A DNA stretch of 64,000 nt from Siderastrea radians (GCA_964017195.1 OZ024889.1:53476711-53540710); one strand, 5' to 3'; shown: positions 1 through 12,442, counted from the first letter of the stretch. A program made the numbers and translations. Notes: generated from the letters alone by a model not told the origin.

Positions 1-655
1 ACTTTCTTTTCAAATTGATGGCAGCGTTAGTGAAAAAGTCACAAAAACCGTTTGAGATGAATTTCTTATCGGTAGACTTCGTTCCATTTATCTGAAACGC
101 TGATCCTTGTTCTGATGGTAGTTTCGTTGGATACAGCTTTTTAATGGCACACCAGAATTTATCAGGAGAGTCGGCACTATCTCTTAGAATATCTTGATGA
201 TATTTGCTCTTGCATTTTTTAATAAGGCCTGTTACTCTGTTACGCTGTCGCTTGTACGATGACCAGTCCAATTCACAGTTAGTCCTGCGAGCTTTCCTAA
301 GTAAACCATCCCTCAAGTTCATCTCCCGTTTGACCTCTTGAGTCAACCATGGGCAGAGTCTCCCTTTGACCTTCTTTTCAATGAGCGGCGCAGGTTTGTC
401 GATACACTGTTGTAAAATGTTCTTTAAAACACTCCAGGCAGTGTTGACACAGGACGATGAAAAGACTTGCACAAAGTTCATGGAATTAAGCTCTTCGCAA
501 AATAATTTCGCATCGTAGTTTGCAAAATTTCGACAGGTAATGATCCTAGGATGATGTTTCACATTGTTTACTTTGCGAGAACAGCAGATCAATTCATGAT
601 CGCTCAAGCCAGCAGGGATTACTTTCACATGGTTGATTTTTGATATAAGGATATT
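1..655 (-). mobile_element. Non-LTR retrotransposon (CR1/jockey-like LINE) fragment, endonuclease C-terminus and linker
   Basis: The minus strand is open from about 655 to the window edge. It reads the C-terminal end of an apurinic-type endonuclease (GLSDHELICC, the terminal S-D-H signature), then the endonuclease-to-RT linker with the typical KGRLCPWLTQEV and RTNCELDWSSYKRQRN segments, and runs off the window before the RT domain. The fragment has no N-terminal endonuclease, so it is 5'-truncated, as is usual for LINEs. It starts within about 10 bases of the end of the receptor's transmembrane exon, in the same orientation. The clade is inferred from the linker style. The RT relic at 35.2-35.9 kb could belong to the same group. 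Confidence 0.8.
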
Positions 656-664
656 CTGTCCTAC

Positions 665-833
665 CTTCTTGACACGGGATTTCCGCGTACCCTTCTTTTG
701 TGTCTGAGCCTGTAGCAAACGACCGCAAAAACTATTGTGGCAAGGACAATTCCACCGACTATGCTAGCGATCCTTGTAGCGTCCGTTGTACTAATGTTGT
801 CGTTATTTTTAGCAAAAGAAATATCATTTTTAA
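665..833 (-). CDS. Receptor exon 9: transmembrane helix and short basic tail
   Basis: The acceptor TTGCAG precedes position 833. The exon reads a short stalk with N-linked sequon-like residues, then the hydrophobic helix IASIVGGIVLATIVFAVVCY and a basic stop-transfer tail RLRHKRRVRGN. The incoming phase 1 matches the FN3 exon, giving ACA GTT AAA across the join. The right-hand limit is ambiguous. An in-frame TAG at 661-663 would end the protein at SRR, but the same bases form a donor, AAGAAG|GTAGGA, which would splice to an exon beyond the window. A LINE fragment begins just past this point. Type I orientation follows from the N-terminal signal peptide. Confidence 0.65.
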
Positions 834-1805
834 CTGCAAGGTAAAAAAAATTACTTCCATTTAATGTCAAATTTACAAGTCGACCCGGCACACGATGCAT
901 AGAATATTTTAGCTATACCCCATACGAACTAAAAGGAATAAAACTTGATCATGAAAAAGTCTGCTATTTTGCATGTACTTTGGAAGAATGAGGCTAGTTT
1001 GTCTTGAAAATGCCACTTGAAATAATTATTTTGAAGGCCACAGATCATGTAAGCTAACGAGTTCTAAGTTTCATGGTCAATCGGTTTTCTAGAGTGTTCA
1101 AAATTGAAACCTTGAACATTTTTCAATTTATTATTCTATCATAATACGTGTACCCTAGAGCTACTATAAACTAACTTTCGAATTTGAGACGTTTTAGTTT
1201 GTGTAGTGGAAAAACAATACCATTATTTAACTGTAAGAGTACAACTGAAATGCTAAAGGAGTAAAAATCTTTCACGATGTTTGGACAGTTAACAGCTAGA
1301 CAACTTACTACCCTACCTTCACACGATGTTCAACTCGTTCAAGTCCAAATTTGAGATCACGTGAGCAACGACCGCTGATAATATAGTTGGTCCCAAAGCA
1401 TTATGGGTAGACCTTTCTTTCCTCCTTGCTCCCCTACATGGAGTAGGGTCCTTTGGACTATCTAGTGCTACGGATTTGTCGCATTTTGTTTTTGTTTGTT
1501 TTTTGTTTGTTTTAATTTTACAACGAAATCGAACATCATTTTGCGACCCTTTTAAGACTTTTCTCAATAAATTATAATTCGAAAATGAGTAGATGGTAGT
1601 ATGAAAATAATTTTTCGATGTTAGGCTACCTCATTACAGGAATCAAGACAACTTCCGTGGTTGTTTGGTTTCTACTTGCTACTTTACATGACTTTGCAAA
1701 AAGCACCTTTAATTACTGGAGGAAAATTTAATTTAGCCTAGGAAACTCTCCTAAAAAGTCTTTTGTGCAAGAAGATCTAGCATGTCCTCTAAAGTAATTT
1801 CACAC
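834..1805 (-). other. Receptor intron 8
   Basis: Intron between the FN3 and TM exons. It contains a short T/G-rich run near 1,490-1,520 and otherwise no coding signal or repeat structure that I can identify. Confidence 0.55.
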
Positions 1806-2108
1806 CTGTGTTGGTTTTTACTTGCCAAGAGGCTGACCAGTCACTTTCCATTTTTCCATTATGCGCTGACACTGCAAATTCATACTTTGTGTCACAGATG
1901 AGTCGTATGAAATAGAAGGTGTTCGAAACTTGGGAAACAGAAATTTGTCGCCGGTCAGTTTCACTGTATTGTGATGTTTTTTCTCTGTAGTGTATTATGT
2001 ACTTCGTAATGGGGCATGTATCTTTTCTTGAAGGACTCCATGTAAGATTCACGTTGCAACCATTTGTCTCAGTTCCTTTGTTGTTAACAACAGGAGGTGT
2101 CGGCTTGC
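1806..2108 (-). CDS. Receptor exon 8: fibronectin type III domain
   Basis: A symmetric phase 1-1 exon of 303 bases, with acceptor AAAG|GC at 2,108 and donor ACACAG|GTGTGA after 1,806. The translation starts KPTPPVVNNKG and shows FN3 hallmarks: the B-strand VNLTWSPS, ITKYIIHYREK for strand C, and the Y-E-F-A-V-S-A-H-N segment that carries the conserved tyrosine corner. Two cysteines (NGCNV and LICDTKY) are additional to the usual FN3 fold. It sits directly membrane-proximal, as FN3 modules often do in receptors. The exon splices in frame to the TM exon downstream and to the laminin-G-like exon upstream. Confidence 0.8.
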
Positions 2109-2137
2109 CTTTAAGTGATGGAAATTAATAGTTATAG

Positions 2138-2232
2138 TATTTATTTATTTATTTATTTATTTATTTATTCATTTATTCATTTATTTATTTATTTACTTAT
2201 TTATTTATCTATTTATTTATTCATTCATTCAT
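2138..2232. repeat. TTTA/ATTT microsatellite
   Basis: About 95 bases of near-perfect TTTA tetranucleotide with occasional C and A substitutions. It lies just intronic to the FN3 exon. Confidence 0.9.
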
Positions 2233-2600
2233 TTAGTTATATTGAGATATTGTGGAGGCGATTGATGTGCTTTAACCCTTTCCATAATGTTATCTACTTG
2301 ACAACATTTATGCTCACAATTTGCGGTTTTTGATAATTAGTTGATACCGAAAGTTGGTCTAACAACAATTATTGCTTGGCATTTGGGACTGAGACATTTG
2401 ATTGAGAAACCTCTTGCCAGGTGTAGAAGCCACTGGCCTTATAACCTATCCGTTTTTCAGATTGTGAAGTCAGGGAAATGAGCGAAATTCGAAAAACCTA
2501 GAAATTTATTGTTTCTAGAATACGAGCCCTATAACCTAGGAGGTCGGGGAGAATGGATTATAAGCGGAATACCTACGATTGGGAATTACAGCTTGCCATA

Positions 2601-2882
2601 GAGCGCTTTTCAAATGAGTGTCGTAAAACCAAAACCAAAGTAATTACCCCAGCCAATCACAACAAACACAAATTACCCAATGAACCAATCAGAACTCGAA
2701 GCAAATACATGTAATCAGCGCCAAGCCCGGGAAAACGCATGCGAGCAAGTCGCGATTGGTTTGAGTTTTACTTCTGATTGGTCTAGAAAGTGGAGCGAGA
2801 CTTTTTAACCAATCACAGGGCAAAGTAAAGCAAAACCAAAGCAAAACGCAAATTACTTTCGACACTCAATTGAAAACCGCTC
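2601..2882. mobile_element. MITE with TA target duplication, TIR GAGCGCTTTTCAA
   Basis: The two ends are inverted copies: GAGCGCTTTTCAAATGAGTG at the left, and its counterpart GAGCGGTTTTCAATTGAGTG read on the opposite strand at the right. Both are followed by matching CGTAA/CGAAAG-type sequence. TA dinucleotides flank both ends. There is no coding capacity, and the interior is rich in CCAATCA motifs. TA duplications suggest a Tc1/mariner-type mobiliser. The family is inferred. Confidence 0.75.
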
Positions 2883-3411
2883 TAATGAGCATTATGTTAC
2901 ATTGTGCTCAGGATTGACCAAAGGCTGATATTTTGGAAAGTCATTAGTGTTCTAGGCCGTGGATTTACGTTGCTTCAAGGCGTATAAATAATTTTTATGA
3001 GTCCATTCACGTATTTAATTACTGATAGACCAATACGTCTCGTGCATGCAAAAGTTCCTGGTAGATTTTCCTTCCTCAGTATATTTCCGACCACCTAAAC
3101 TTTCGAAAGCAAGGAGCGATGCACACTACTTAAAATCTAGAGCTCGTCTAAGATGATAAGTTCTGTTGCAAGCTAATAACCAGTTCTTTTTTTCGCGCGC
3201 TAATTTCTTCCTTTCACAGAGGCGATATTTTAAGCGCAATTATATGAGTGATGGACAGGAGGTTTGGAATCGCGGTATTAATTAGCATAGATCTTAACGA
3301 TTTCTGGCGAGCCTTTATTAAGTGGCTTTGCTCTATTAAGCAGCCACTTGCCCGTTTCCCTATGGTGGTCGCTTAAAGAGTTTTGCCTGTAATTGGGCAC
3401 AAGTTACTCAC

Positions 3412-3941
3412 CTTTGAACAGGTCAGAAATCTGTTCAACAGACAAAGCCATTCCAACAAAATAAAGATCCAAAACTGATCCAACAAACGGCTGGGTCATC
3501 AGGGGCATTTTAAACAAATCCGGATTATTTCCAATAATATGGTACGGCTCGTAACGATCTGAAGGTAGAAAGAAGTACTCGTTCCATCGTTCTTTTAATG
3601 CTCTTTCTGTGCCATTAACGAACACTTTAATTTTAAACTGCTCACATGTTACAGCCATATGATTCCAATCATTTATCCTGAAGTGTGCTTCTTCCAACGT
3701 GTTGTAAACCGACAGAAATACAATGGAACTTTTGATTGCCACGTAAAATAGTTTTCCACGAGTTGACCTGACTGCTATTATAGGCCCATCGGAACCAATG
3801 GATTTTACCCAAAATGCAATTGTGAAGTCACAGTTTGTGATGTTTATGTTAGGCACAGTAGCGAAGGAGCCGAGTTGACTGAAATGCGCGGCCATGCTAC
3901 CGGGACACCAGCCTTCAGTAAAGTTTCGAGAGCCAAAATAC
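3412..3941 (-). CDS. Receptor exon 7: laminin-G-like (concanavalin A-fold) domain
   Basis: A strong acceptor TTTTTGTAG precedes 3,941 and a donor AAAG|GTGAGT follows 3,412. The exon encodes about 176 residues beginning YFGSRNFTEGWCPGS. It contains the LamG/pentraxin-like jelly-roll pattern FTIAFWVKS, NDWNHMAVTCE, KVFVNGTE and FVGSVLDLYFVGMALS, the last being the usual terminal strand plus VEQISDLF helix of LamG_3-type domains. It ends in phase 1 and joins FN3 correctly. With the strong acceptor the exon begins in phase 2, which does not fit the phase-1 end of the discoidin exon. A weaker acceptor before 3,912 would restore phase 1. A missed small exon is the other explanation. Confidence 0.8.
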
Positions 3942-5265
3942 CTACAAAAAGAAAAACACCAACAAAGTTACAATTAGCAGAGCGTAAGAAGTGATTGAAC
4001 TAATCCGTCGTGTTGTGTTTCTCGTCAGGGGAAGATATATCTTAGTATATATAGTGTTGCCTATACCAAAGCACTTTTCCGAATTTAATATCTCTAATTA
4101 AATTCAAATTTCGTGACTGGAAATTGGTCGAAAGCTTTTTCAACATGTGGTCCACATTTTTTGATAAAGAAAAATGTTATATTGTTTATGTTATTAATAT
4201 TAAATTAGAGCGCCTTCTTAACTGCACATGCTATAGCATTTTCAGGTGAATTTAGGATATTACTATAAATTACACTCTGTAATTTTGTTCCCTAAGGTAA
4301 CAAAATGAACAGTTTGGAACATCCAAATTTCATCTACGGTTTTTGGAAAACTAGAGCTAAATTGAACTTTCGATGTCCACCGGAGTCTCGCCATTTCTTC
4401 CTGTTCTTTAAGTCTGGCTTCAACTGTATTTATAGTAACTATAATTATGGCTCTGGCCGGCCCTGCAACTTTCAGCGTGCATCCACAACTCGATGGGAGC
4501 AACCTACAGTTAAAGTTAATTCTATCTTACCTTACGTCTTGATCAGAACCATCCAAGAGCATGTGGCGGAACACTATGTTCCCTAAAAGGAAATATCAAT
4601 CTACTTATGGACTATTAGTGAAGAAACTGGTACTTGATCCTGTCATGTTGAATCAGAACAAACCAAGTTTCTTTCACAGGACCCACAATTTATGTAAAGC
4701 ACAAGCTTTCGATCCCGTCGCGGAATCTTTATCAATTGGTGGAGTTTGACGTTTTGTCACGTGATTTAGGATGGTGAAAAACACATGACAAAACGTCCCG
4801 GTAGATCACCGGGAGATCGTATCTGTTATCGCGATAGACTGTGTGTCTGAATGCGTTCTTTGTTTACAATGACATGTATAGTTTGAAATCAGAAACAGTT
4901 AACTGTAAATGTAGTTGTTTGCATATTCCAGCCATGAGGTTACATGACATGAAAAACTGAATTAGTTTTCTGAAAATTACTCTACGTATCCTGAGATTTC
5001 ATGCATGAGAGTTTTTCCATCGCTTCAAATTATATAGCTTTAAACTCTGTTACATCACACTTCTAAATTTTCCTCCTGAAAACGGAAAATCTTGTGGATG
5101 GACATCCCTGACAATATACAATTACCATGATCAACTAAACGTCAAATCTTTGCTGCACTTTCTTCCAGCCTCACGAAACGTTGCTCCAACTTTAATCTCT
5201 TTACCAGCACACAATAAAAAAGAAGAAAAATTTACCGCATTGTTTTAGCGGATAATCTTGATTAC
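3942..5265 (-). other. Receptor intron 6
   Basis: Intron with an imperfect hairpin near 4,749-4,799 (GACGTTTTGTCACGTG facing CACATGACAAAACGTC). The two overlapping open frames at 4.26-4.59 kb show no domain signature, although a short phase-adjusting exon might hide here. Confidence 0.45.
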
Positions 5266-5404
5266 CTTTACAGCCATATAGTTCCACCCTCAATGATATG
5301 TGGCTATGCCATGTTACTGGTCGAAAACGGATGTAACGTGCCATCATTGATGGATTAAGGTCATGATAAACAACAGTATTCTGGTCTGTGTTTCCAGCAA
5401 ACTC
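5266..5404 (-). CDS. Receptor exon 6: F5/8 type C (discoidin) domain, C-terminal half
   Basis: The acceptor CATTCAG|GAG starts the exon in phase 0, matching the phase-0 end of the preceding discoidin exon. The donor TGTAAAG|GTAATC ends it in phase 1. The translation EFAGNTDQNTVVYHDL, ARYIRFRP and ISLRVELYGC is the diagnostic end of a discoidin domain, with the final cysteine that pairs with the one near the start of exon 5. F5/8 domains bind phospholipid headgroups, glycans or collagen. The ligand here cannot be read from the sequence. Confidence 0.88.
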
Positions 5405-6139
5405 CTGAATGAAGGAGATAAGAAGCCATTGTTTTTTTTAATATAATATTCATTTTTCTCATGGCTTCTTCTTCCTTACCTACACCTCAGTAGTTGTGCA
5501 GAAAAACGTTATGTTCAGCAAAAAGGTTAATGATCTTCTGCCAATTTTGGAATGAAATTCACATTACTGTACTTCCAAGGTCCATCGAAGTTTTACATTC
5601 AGGTGTGTTGCGAAAAAATATATATTTATACCTATTTTCAATAAAAAAAACTACTTTTACGTCCGTGACGAAATTGCTTTATTCAGTGGTGAAAAACTAA
5701 AGATTTGATCCGTGACATATTGGAACAACGTGGATGTTTGTCTAGATTACATCCGAGAAGCTTTAAGGACTAGTTTAGAGGATAAGATCACAAGATCCCC
5801 TGCCAGTCTATCAAAGATTACAAACAATTATCGGGACGTTATCAGTTTAGGCATGTGCTGCATATCAGGTCTCAACCAACAAGTACGTACCACAGGTAGT
5901 TAAGGCTTTAGTTATGACTGAAAATCAATAAAATTACCTGAAGTCAACGTTAAATATCTTACCTCCTATGTGCGGTAACATTCTGCTTTTGCTTCTGAGT
6001 GACGTGCAATTTGCCTCTGACCGACGGGCAGTAGTGCAATTTTTTTGAAACTTCTAATGTTTAATGATTTATAAATATTTAACAGTATACCAAACAACTT
6101 ACGTTTTTTCAGTGTTTCGGTGTAGAAAACCTTTCTCAC
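5405..6139 (-). other. Receptor intron 5, within the discoidin domain
   Basis: A 735-base intron. Plus-strand open frames here (5,494-5,903) lack any domain signature and look incidental. Confidence 0.5.
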
Positions 6140-6468
6140 CTTGTTTACCCTTTTTCCTTGTTCTCTGTAGTACTGGAAGTCAATTCCATCGTAACTGTAC
6201 TGCAGTTTGTACTTGGTCACCCATTCACTGTCGTCATTTCTTCCTTGTGTTGCCACACGTGTGACTTTGGTGTGCTGATTACCCAGGTCAACCTGCAGCC
6301 ACTGATTGACGTCATTTGTACCAGCCGACCATGATCCTGCTTTGCTTAAAGTTTCTTGAAAGTTTAGTCTACCCTGGAAGGAGGCATGTTTGGCATCCCA
6401 CTGTGAAGACGCTTTAATCTGACGGTCAGAGATAGCACCACTCTCCATGCCGAGACCTTCTTGACATT
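6140..6468 (-). CDS. Receptor exon 5: F5/8 type C (discoidin) domain, N-terminal half
   Basis: Acceptor ACATCTAG|AA (phase 1) and donor AACAAG|GTGAGA (phase 0). The translation has the canonical discoidin opening CQEGLGMESGAISDRQIKAS, then NQWLQVDLGN for the core strand, KVTRVATQGRND, and VTKYKLQYSYDG leading to the spike region. Joined to exon 6 it gives a complete domain of about 150 residues with both terminal cysteines. The open frame continues past the donor into the intron, but that extension is not discoidin-like. Confidence 0.88.
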
Positions 6469-9400
6469 CTAGATGTCAGTACAAATCCAAGTTACTTAAA
6501 TTAGAAAGGAAAGGACATTTCCCTTCTTGTCCGTGACTATGCCCTGTAAGAATCATCATTTGCAAATGCTAATGCTCAGTATAACATGTAAGATGACACT
6601 ATTAGCTAAAATTTCTATATCAATTGAGCAAAACCTTCTAGTGTCAGCCCGGGTCACCGCATGTTCTCGTCAAAATATTGTCAGTGACCGTGACTCACTG
6701 TTCCACAACTTAGATGGAAAGTCATCCATAGAGTTTAGAAAATTGTAAATCGTCTGTTGATGGCTGGGCTTTGTAACCGTCGACTTGTCAAAGATCTGAT
6801 CGGTTGGTAAGTGTGGTATAACTTGTCTGTGAAGATTCCAGCATGGTCAGTTTTTCTCAGTTTTGGTCTTTTTGTTGCTAGCTTGTTTTTAAACTAAAAG
6901 AAACACACACTAATTAAAAACAATATTATAATTATAATAAGAACCTTCCCAGAATGCTTTGCACCAGAAAAATTTCAATGCAAAATAACTTAGTTAATTT
7001 GGGGTCGAAGAGAATGCTGTACCATGTGTTATTTACAACTTCGTGAAAGTTATCCCTCATATTAACGTTAGGGTGATGACGTCATTATTCACGTGACTAT
7101 GGCAAAAATATGTTTTAGCTCACTGCAAGAACAGGCCTCCATCAATTCAAAAGCAGATAACGTGCCCTGATAGACATTGGAATGGGCAATATGGAAATTG
7201 CCACTTGACATCTGGCATTTGAAAGTTAAGGTGGCTCTGTACAGGAGCATTTCCCAGGGGACTGGTAAGGAGTCAGTAACTATGGTAGTTTAAGGCGGAG
7301 AGAAACAAAGCTTGGCTGGTTAATAGTACTTCGCATGAAAGTAACGACCATGATATGCTCACTGTTGTGACGTCATTGGTCACGTGACCAGAGCGCACAG
7401 AAAATTCAAATCACTTTAAAACTGCTTTAAGCTCAATAAATTCGTAATTTCTCACAGTAATATCGCAGAAAAAATTGCAAGTTATTCAAAAACGTCCATT
7501 ATTATTTTTCCTTTTGAAAAAAGCACAATGAAAAATGAACCTTAAACTTTTGATAATCCCCTGTTTTGTGAGGTTTTAATATAAATGTAAAAACGAATCA
7601 GCATATTTGGTTTCAAACTATGCTCTTTCTAACTATGTTAACAGTTTTTTTTTAAAAATTCGTTTTCATAGAGCTCAGGGATGTGAATTTGCAGGCACGC
7701 GGAGTACTGGGCACCAATGTCACGGATTGCTCAGGAAGACTGGTGCACTTTTTAGGCGCAGCGGCATAGCTAGCGACAAAAGCTGAAAAATGGGGTGAAA
7801 AGGTGTTTTGCTAGCTTTCTGTCGGTCCATTTCTGCTAAAGAATTGTTAATGGTTTCTCCGAAAGAGGACAGCACTTCATTTCTCGCTGCATTGCTCATG
7901 TCAGGTACGTGTAATTATAGCTTTTTATTGTCTTCGGTAAACAGCTTAATATATTAGCAGGGCTTTACCGATCGATCATTTTTGTTTAATGTTTCATATT
8001 TATCGTTAGTCCAGTGCTTAAATAATCTGCCATTTTCGTTCCGGTAGCAAAAAGCCGAAAGATAGACACGTAGGTTGGTAGCTAAAGTTTATTAAGTTTC
8101 GTAAGTCTTTAAATAAACGTTATATGAAGTGATGTAGTTTTTGTACACTCGTCTGTGAATCGTACATGTATGTTCTTTGTTGGCCCAGTAAAAGTTTAGC
8201 ATCGCATCCTTTATGTTTTCAGTAGCTTTAATTACAGCGTTGCTGTTAAAAATTAATGTTTCAAACAGCTATTGCTTAAAGCAAGAAGGTCAGGCTATTC
8301 TCCTAATGTTGATACTGGCAGATAAGCTTAAATGTGTAGCATCATTTAAGCTTACGTGTTGTAAACATCTCATAACAACATAACATAACACATAACATAC
8401 TTTATTTTATCTCCATCTCCATTTGTTTATTAGCTGGGCTTTTCTTCACTGCTTGCAAATTATTTATACACATCTAATGACTCACGAATGTTTCTTAGAT
8501 CAAGTAAGGTTCAAAGCTATAGTTGGCATGATTTGATGACAAACAACAAATTTAAATTTCGAATTAGGTACATGTAAGACTTTTATTAAAAGTTATGTGT
8601 TGATCACTTTTGGGAAAATATGCTTAAGATAATCGAGTTCAAAGCAGGTGAATGTAATTGTTTTGTACATCTCGTTCTCTACTTTTACTGATTAAGTTAT
8701 TCCATAATTTGCAGGGTAAAAAATTAACTTCAGTGCTTGAATCATTGAATTGCAACTCGGGCCAGTATCCTTGAATTCCAACCTCGTCCCCAGGGTCTTT
8801 TCACTTGCTCGCTTAGTATAGTGGACCAGGCCATTTAGATAAAGTGGCTTTCAAAATCCTCTAGTCTAAATCAAAAAATTTAAAACCATATTTACTTGAA
8901 TAGACCCCTCCCAACCTGGGTGAGAAGTAAGTCTTTTATCCAGGGATTTCGACAATAATCATGTGGAAAAAGTACCACATACTGTAGAACTCTAAGTAAA
9001 AACAAACCTCAACTTTTAGTGGCCCTGGTCAGTTTTAAATTGCTACTGGCAACCAGGAGACTGTCAGTTTTTAGCCCTGAAGTTGTTGTTTTCACTGATC
9101 CTTTTTTTATCTATACTAGGCATGGTATATGTCAGCAGTGATCAGTGATGCAGCTTTTCTTACAGTGAAGGTATGCACATGGAAGATATCAATCACATAA
9201 TTATCCCAGCTTACGTACTATCTTACTGTTCAGTAAAATGAACTAGGTCAAATGCAATGATCGGTTTAATTTGGGTTCGGTAGTTGAACACAATTAAACC
9301 AATAATATGCATACAGCAGTGTTTGATTCCAATTTCTGAACCCAGTCAAACATAATTAAGCACAGTTAAACAGTTTAAAATCATTCAAATATACCAGAGA

Positions 9401-10289
9401 TTTAAACCATCTGCCTTTAAGTGCGTGAGAACAAGCACAAATTTCTTTAGTGTGGAATTTGAACATGATCTGTTTTATATTGTCATGTAAACACATAGAA
9501 GACTGGGTGGCTAAAACAGCCTTTTCGGAAAAAGAAAATTTGGCAGACTTCCAGACTTCCATTGGGGTAGGTGATGAAAACCTTATACCCACTTAAGTTA
9601 CAAAATCCATTTTTCACAGTGATGTAAGATTTATTCTTGGTGGTTAAAGGGTTAAAACTTAATGCAGAATGAATCAAACAGTTATACCATGTATGGGTTT
9701 CCGTACCACGGTGATTATTGTGACCCAGTACCACTACTGGGGCAAGCTCACACAGGTATGACTTGTACAGTTATGAGATTTTGTGCTGTAATCATGAAAC
9801 AAATACAGAGAAACAAGAGGAAATCGGGAGGAACTTGTACCAGAATGAAAATCATGCTGGTATTATGTAAACACCCCCTTAGCCTAAAGTCGAACAGCTC
9901 TTAAGAATGTTTCACAACATCCTCAGAGACCCAGGGGCAGTAACGCCCTGATTTCATGAGACCGGTGCAAACTCATACTGGTATGATTTTGTTTACATGA
10001 GACCAGTCTGAAAGTCAGACTTGCATGAAGTGTTTACCTGAGACCAATCTAAACTCTGTTTGTGTTAATATGGTCCGCAACCATCCCATCCTTAAAAATC
10101 CAGTTTATCTATAGTATTATCCAACAGCTTGGAATGCTCTAACGCCACTTGTTAAACGTGCATACCCAAAACAAATATCTCAGACCAATTGGGACCCTGT
10201 TCGTGCTTAAGTGGCTCCCCAGTCTGATTTCAAACCGTTCTGAGTCATTCATATTGGTTCAGCAGCAGTGATGAGTTAAACCAGCCTAA

Positions 10290-10571
10290 GGCCCTGTTTA
10301 CATGAGTGACTTTATCCCCGGATGTCACTTTCATCCCATCCCGGAGTGACTTTCATTGCGGTGTCTGGTCATTTACCTGTAAATGTTTACATGATTTGGA
10401 GCTGAAATGTGTTCACCCCAGGACGATTTCATCCCGGTCTTCAGCACCAGGATGAAATCGTCCCGGGGTAAACACCATTTCAGCTCCAAACCATGTAAAA
10501 ACTTACAGGTAAATAACCAGACACCGATATGACAGTCATCTCAGGATGAAGTCACTCGTGTAAACACAGCC
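10290..10571. mobile_element. Harbinger-type MITE, TIR about 21 bp, TAA target duplication
   Basis: A 282-bp palindromic element. The left end GGCCCTGTTTACATGAGTGA is mirrored by GGCTGTGTTTACACGAGTGA read from the right end, and the arms stay complementary almost to the centre (GGATGAAATCGTCC region). TAA is duplicated at 10,287-10,289 and 10,572-10,574. Three-base TWA duplications are characteristic of PIF/Harbinger. It has no coding capacity. Confidence 0.8.
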
Positions 10572-11479
10572 TAAGATGATATACTAGCTTCATGTTTCGT
10601 ACATTTCGTGTAAACAGAGGTAAGCATTTGGAGTCGATCTGAAGTCGTACCGGCCCAAGTTGGTACCATTCTCATAGACTACGAGCAGTCTCTCATTTTT
10701 CTCTGGCGCGTGCACACTGACTGTCCTACTATTGGTAATTGCGATAATTAAAGTCTACTTTGTTTTTCTTACAGGTTTTTATTCCATCAACCTGATGTCA
10801 GGAAAATATGGCAGTTTATTATAAGGGTTTGGTTAAGAAATTTATACTTTTAGTTATATTCCCAGACACACTTTATCAATTCAAATAAAAAATTTGAAGA
10901 GCAGTTTTGAAATAAGGTTATATATTTTTTTGTCTTTTTCTGCTTAACATTTTGATGTCATTGATTAGTTTGACTGTCCCCTCAGTACTACTAAGTGGAC
11001 GATGTATGAAAATGGAATGAATCCTGGAGTACACCTTTTAGGGCTCTACTTCAAAATATCTGATGAGCACACCCTGCCCCATATCTTTTTTGGGGGGAGT
11101 ATCCCCCCCCCAACTACTATCCCAGGAATGAAGAGTCAGACCTATTTGATTGAATTCTCTTTATGGGGAAAACTATATTGATTGACTGATTCACCACAGT
11201 CTGATCCCTTTTTGTCAGTTCATTGCCTGTTAGGTTTCAGACTATTCTGAAATGATTTAGGAAGAGGCTATTCCTTTTGTTTTTCTTTGGTACCAGATTC
11301 TGGCAATCAGTAACAATGCTTATTGGTGGCAAATTGTCAAACCAAAAAGAACTAAAGTCTCGAGATCTACTGCCATCACGGTCTGGGGTAGTAAGAGAGT
11401 GAGTCATAATCTGTGCATCAAATAAAGTCACTTGTCATTACTGGACCATTTGTTATTCGCATTGGCAACACTGAAGTGA

Positions 11480-11625
11480 CAGATTGATTGATTTATTGAT
11501 TTGTTGATTGACTGATTCATTGATTGATTGATTGAATGATTTATTTTTTAATTGGCTGATTGACTGATTTATCAGCCAGTTGGTTGAGTGGTTGATTGAT
11601 TGACTGATTGGTACTTAAAATAGTT
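11480..11625. repeat. TGAT-type tetranucleotide tract
   Basis: Degenerate TTGA/TGAT repeats over about 145 bases inside receptor intron 4. Confidence 0.8.
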
Positions 11626-11714
11626 GAATGAATTTATTCACCTGAATTACATGTTAATAATTACATGCATAATGCTGCACTTCTTCGCATCTTCGTCTGG
11701 CAGTAAAATAATAG

Positions 11715-11865
11715 GGCGATGTCGCAGTTCTTACAAGGTCTTCTCTGATTTGCTGAGAAAACAATATACCAAACAACAAAACAATGGACCCTAGCCCCGA
11801 AAACAATAGAGCTGCGTGATACCAAGGTCCAATGAAATTAGAGGTTGTTAAGAGCTGCGGGGCTA
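11715..11865. repeat. Dispersed repeat, copy 1
   Basis: About 150 bases share ordered blocks (GATGT-AG, AAGGTCTTC, AACAA, AACAATAGAGCTGC, GGTCCA-TGAAA) with 37,125-37,275 in the same orientation. This suggests two old copies of one repeat family. I cannot name the family. Confidence 0.5.
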
Positions 11866-12442
11866 CTCAAATAATACCCGGCATCAGTCGAGACATAAAA
11901 TAATTTTCAAGCCCCAATGTCATGACATAATTGTAAGCAAATAATTTATTTGTAATTAGCAAGTAGTAGGTAAGAAGGCGTATTAGAGAGCAGGACTATT
12001 AGAGCTTTTACAGTAATTTAAATTAAATTTCATATTAATTAACTCCAGTAAGGTACTCCTTCTGAGTAAGAAAGAAAGCAATGCCCTGGGATGTTTTAGG
12101 GTTCACTACTTCCTACTATTAATTTAACATCCCTGGGAATTAATACAAGTAAATAAGGTACATCATCATCATCATCATCATTCAACTATAGCGTCATTTT
12201 ACCATATAAGGAGAAAAATGTGAGTATAAGAGCGTCTTACAGTGTAGAAAACGTATTGCACTATAGTATCCCGGTTTCAAATCACTTATTGAATAAAGCA
12301 TTTAAATTGCTTAGATATTTAAGTTTAAATGTATATTACCTACAACAGAGGCTTATTTAAAATTTATGAAACACTGGTTCTAATTTGATGAGAGGTGTAT
12401 TACTAATGATTAACTAATAATTATAATATTGTTTTCCGGTCT

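Larger units (their letters stand above)
2109..3411 (-). other. Receptor intron 7
   Basis: Intron containing a TTTA microsatellite (2,138-2,232) and a TA-flanked MITE (2,601-2,882). I see no further coding sequence. Confidence 0.5.

Noticed and set aside
7700..7915. First exon ending at the consensus donor TGTCAG|GTACGT at 7.9 kb (plus), or the 58-codon minus frame opposite it
   Set aside because: Both strands are open over the same bases, and neither shows a domain or partner exon. I could not choose between them.
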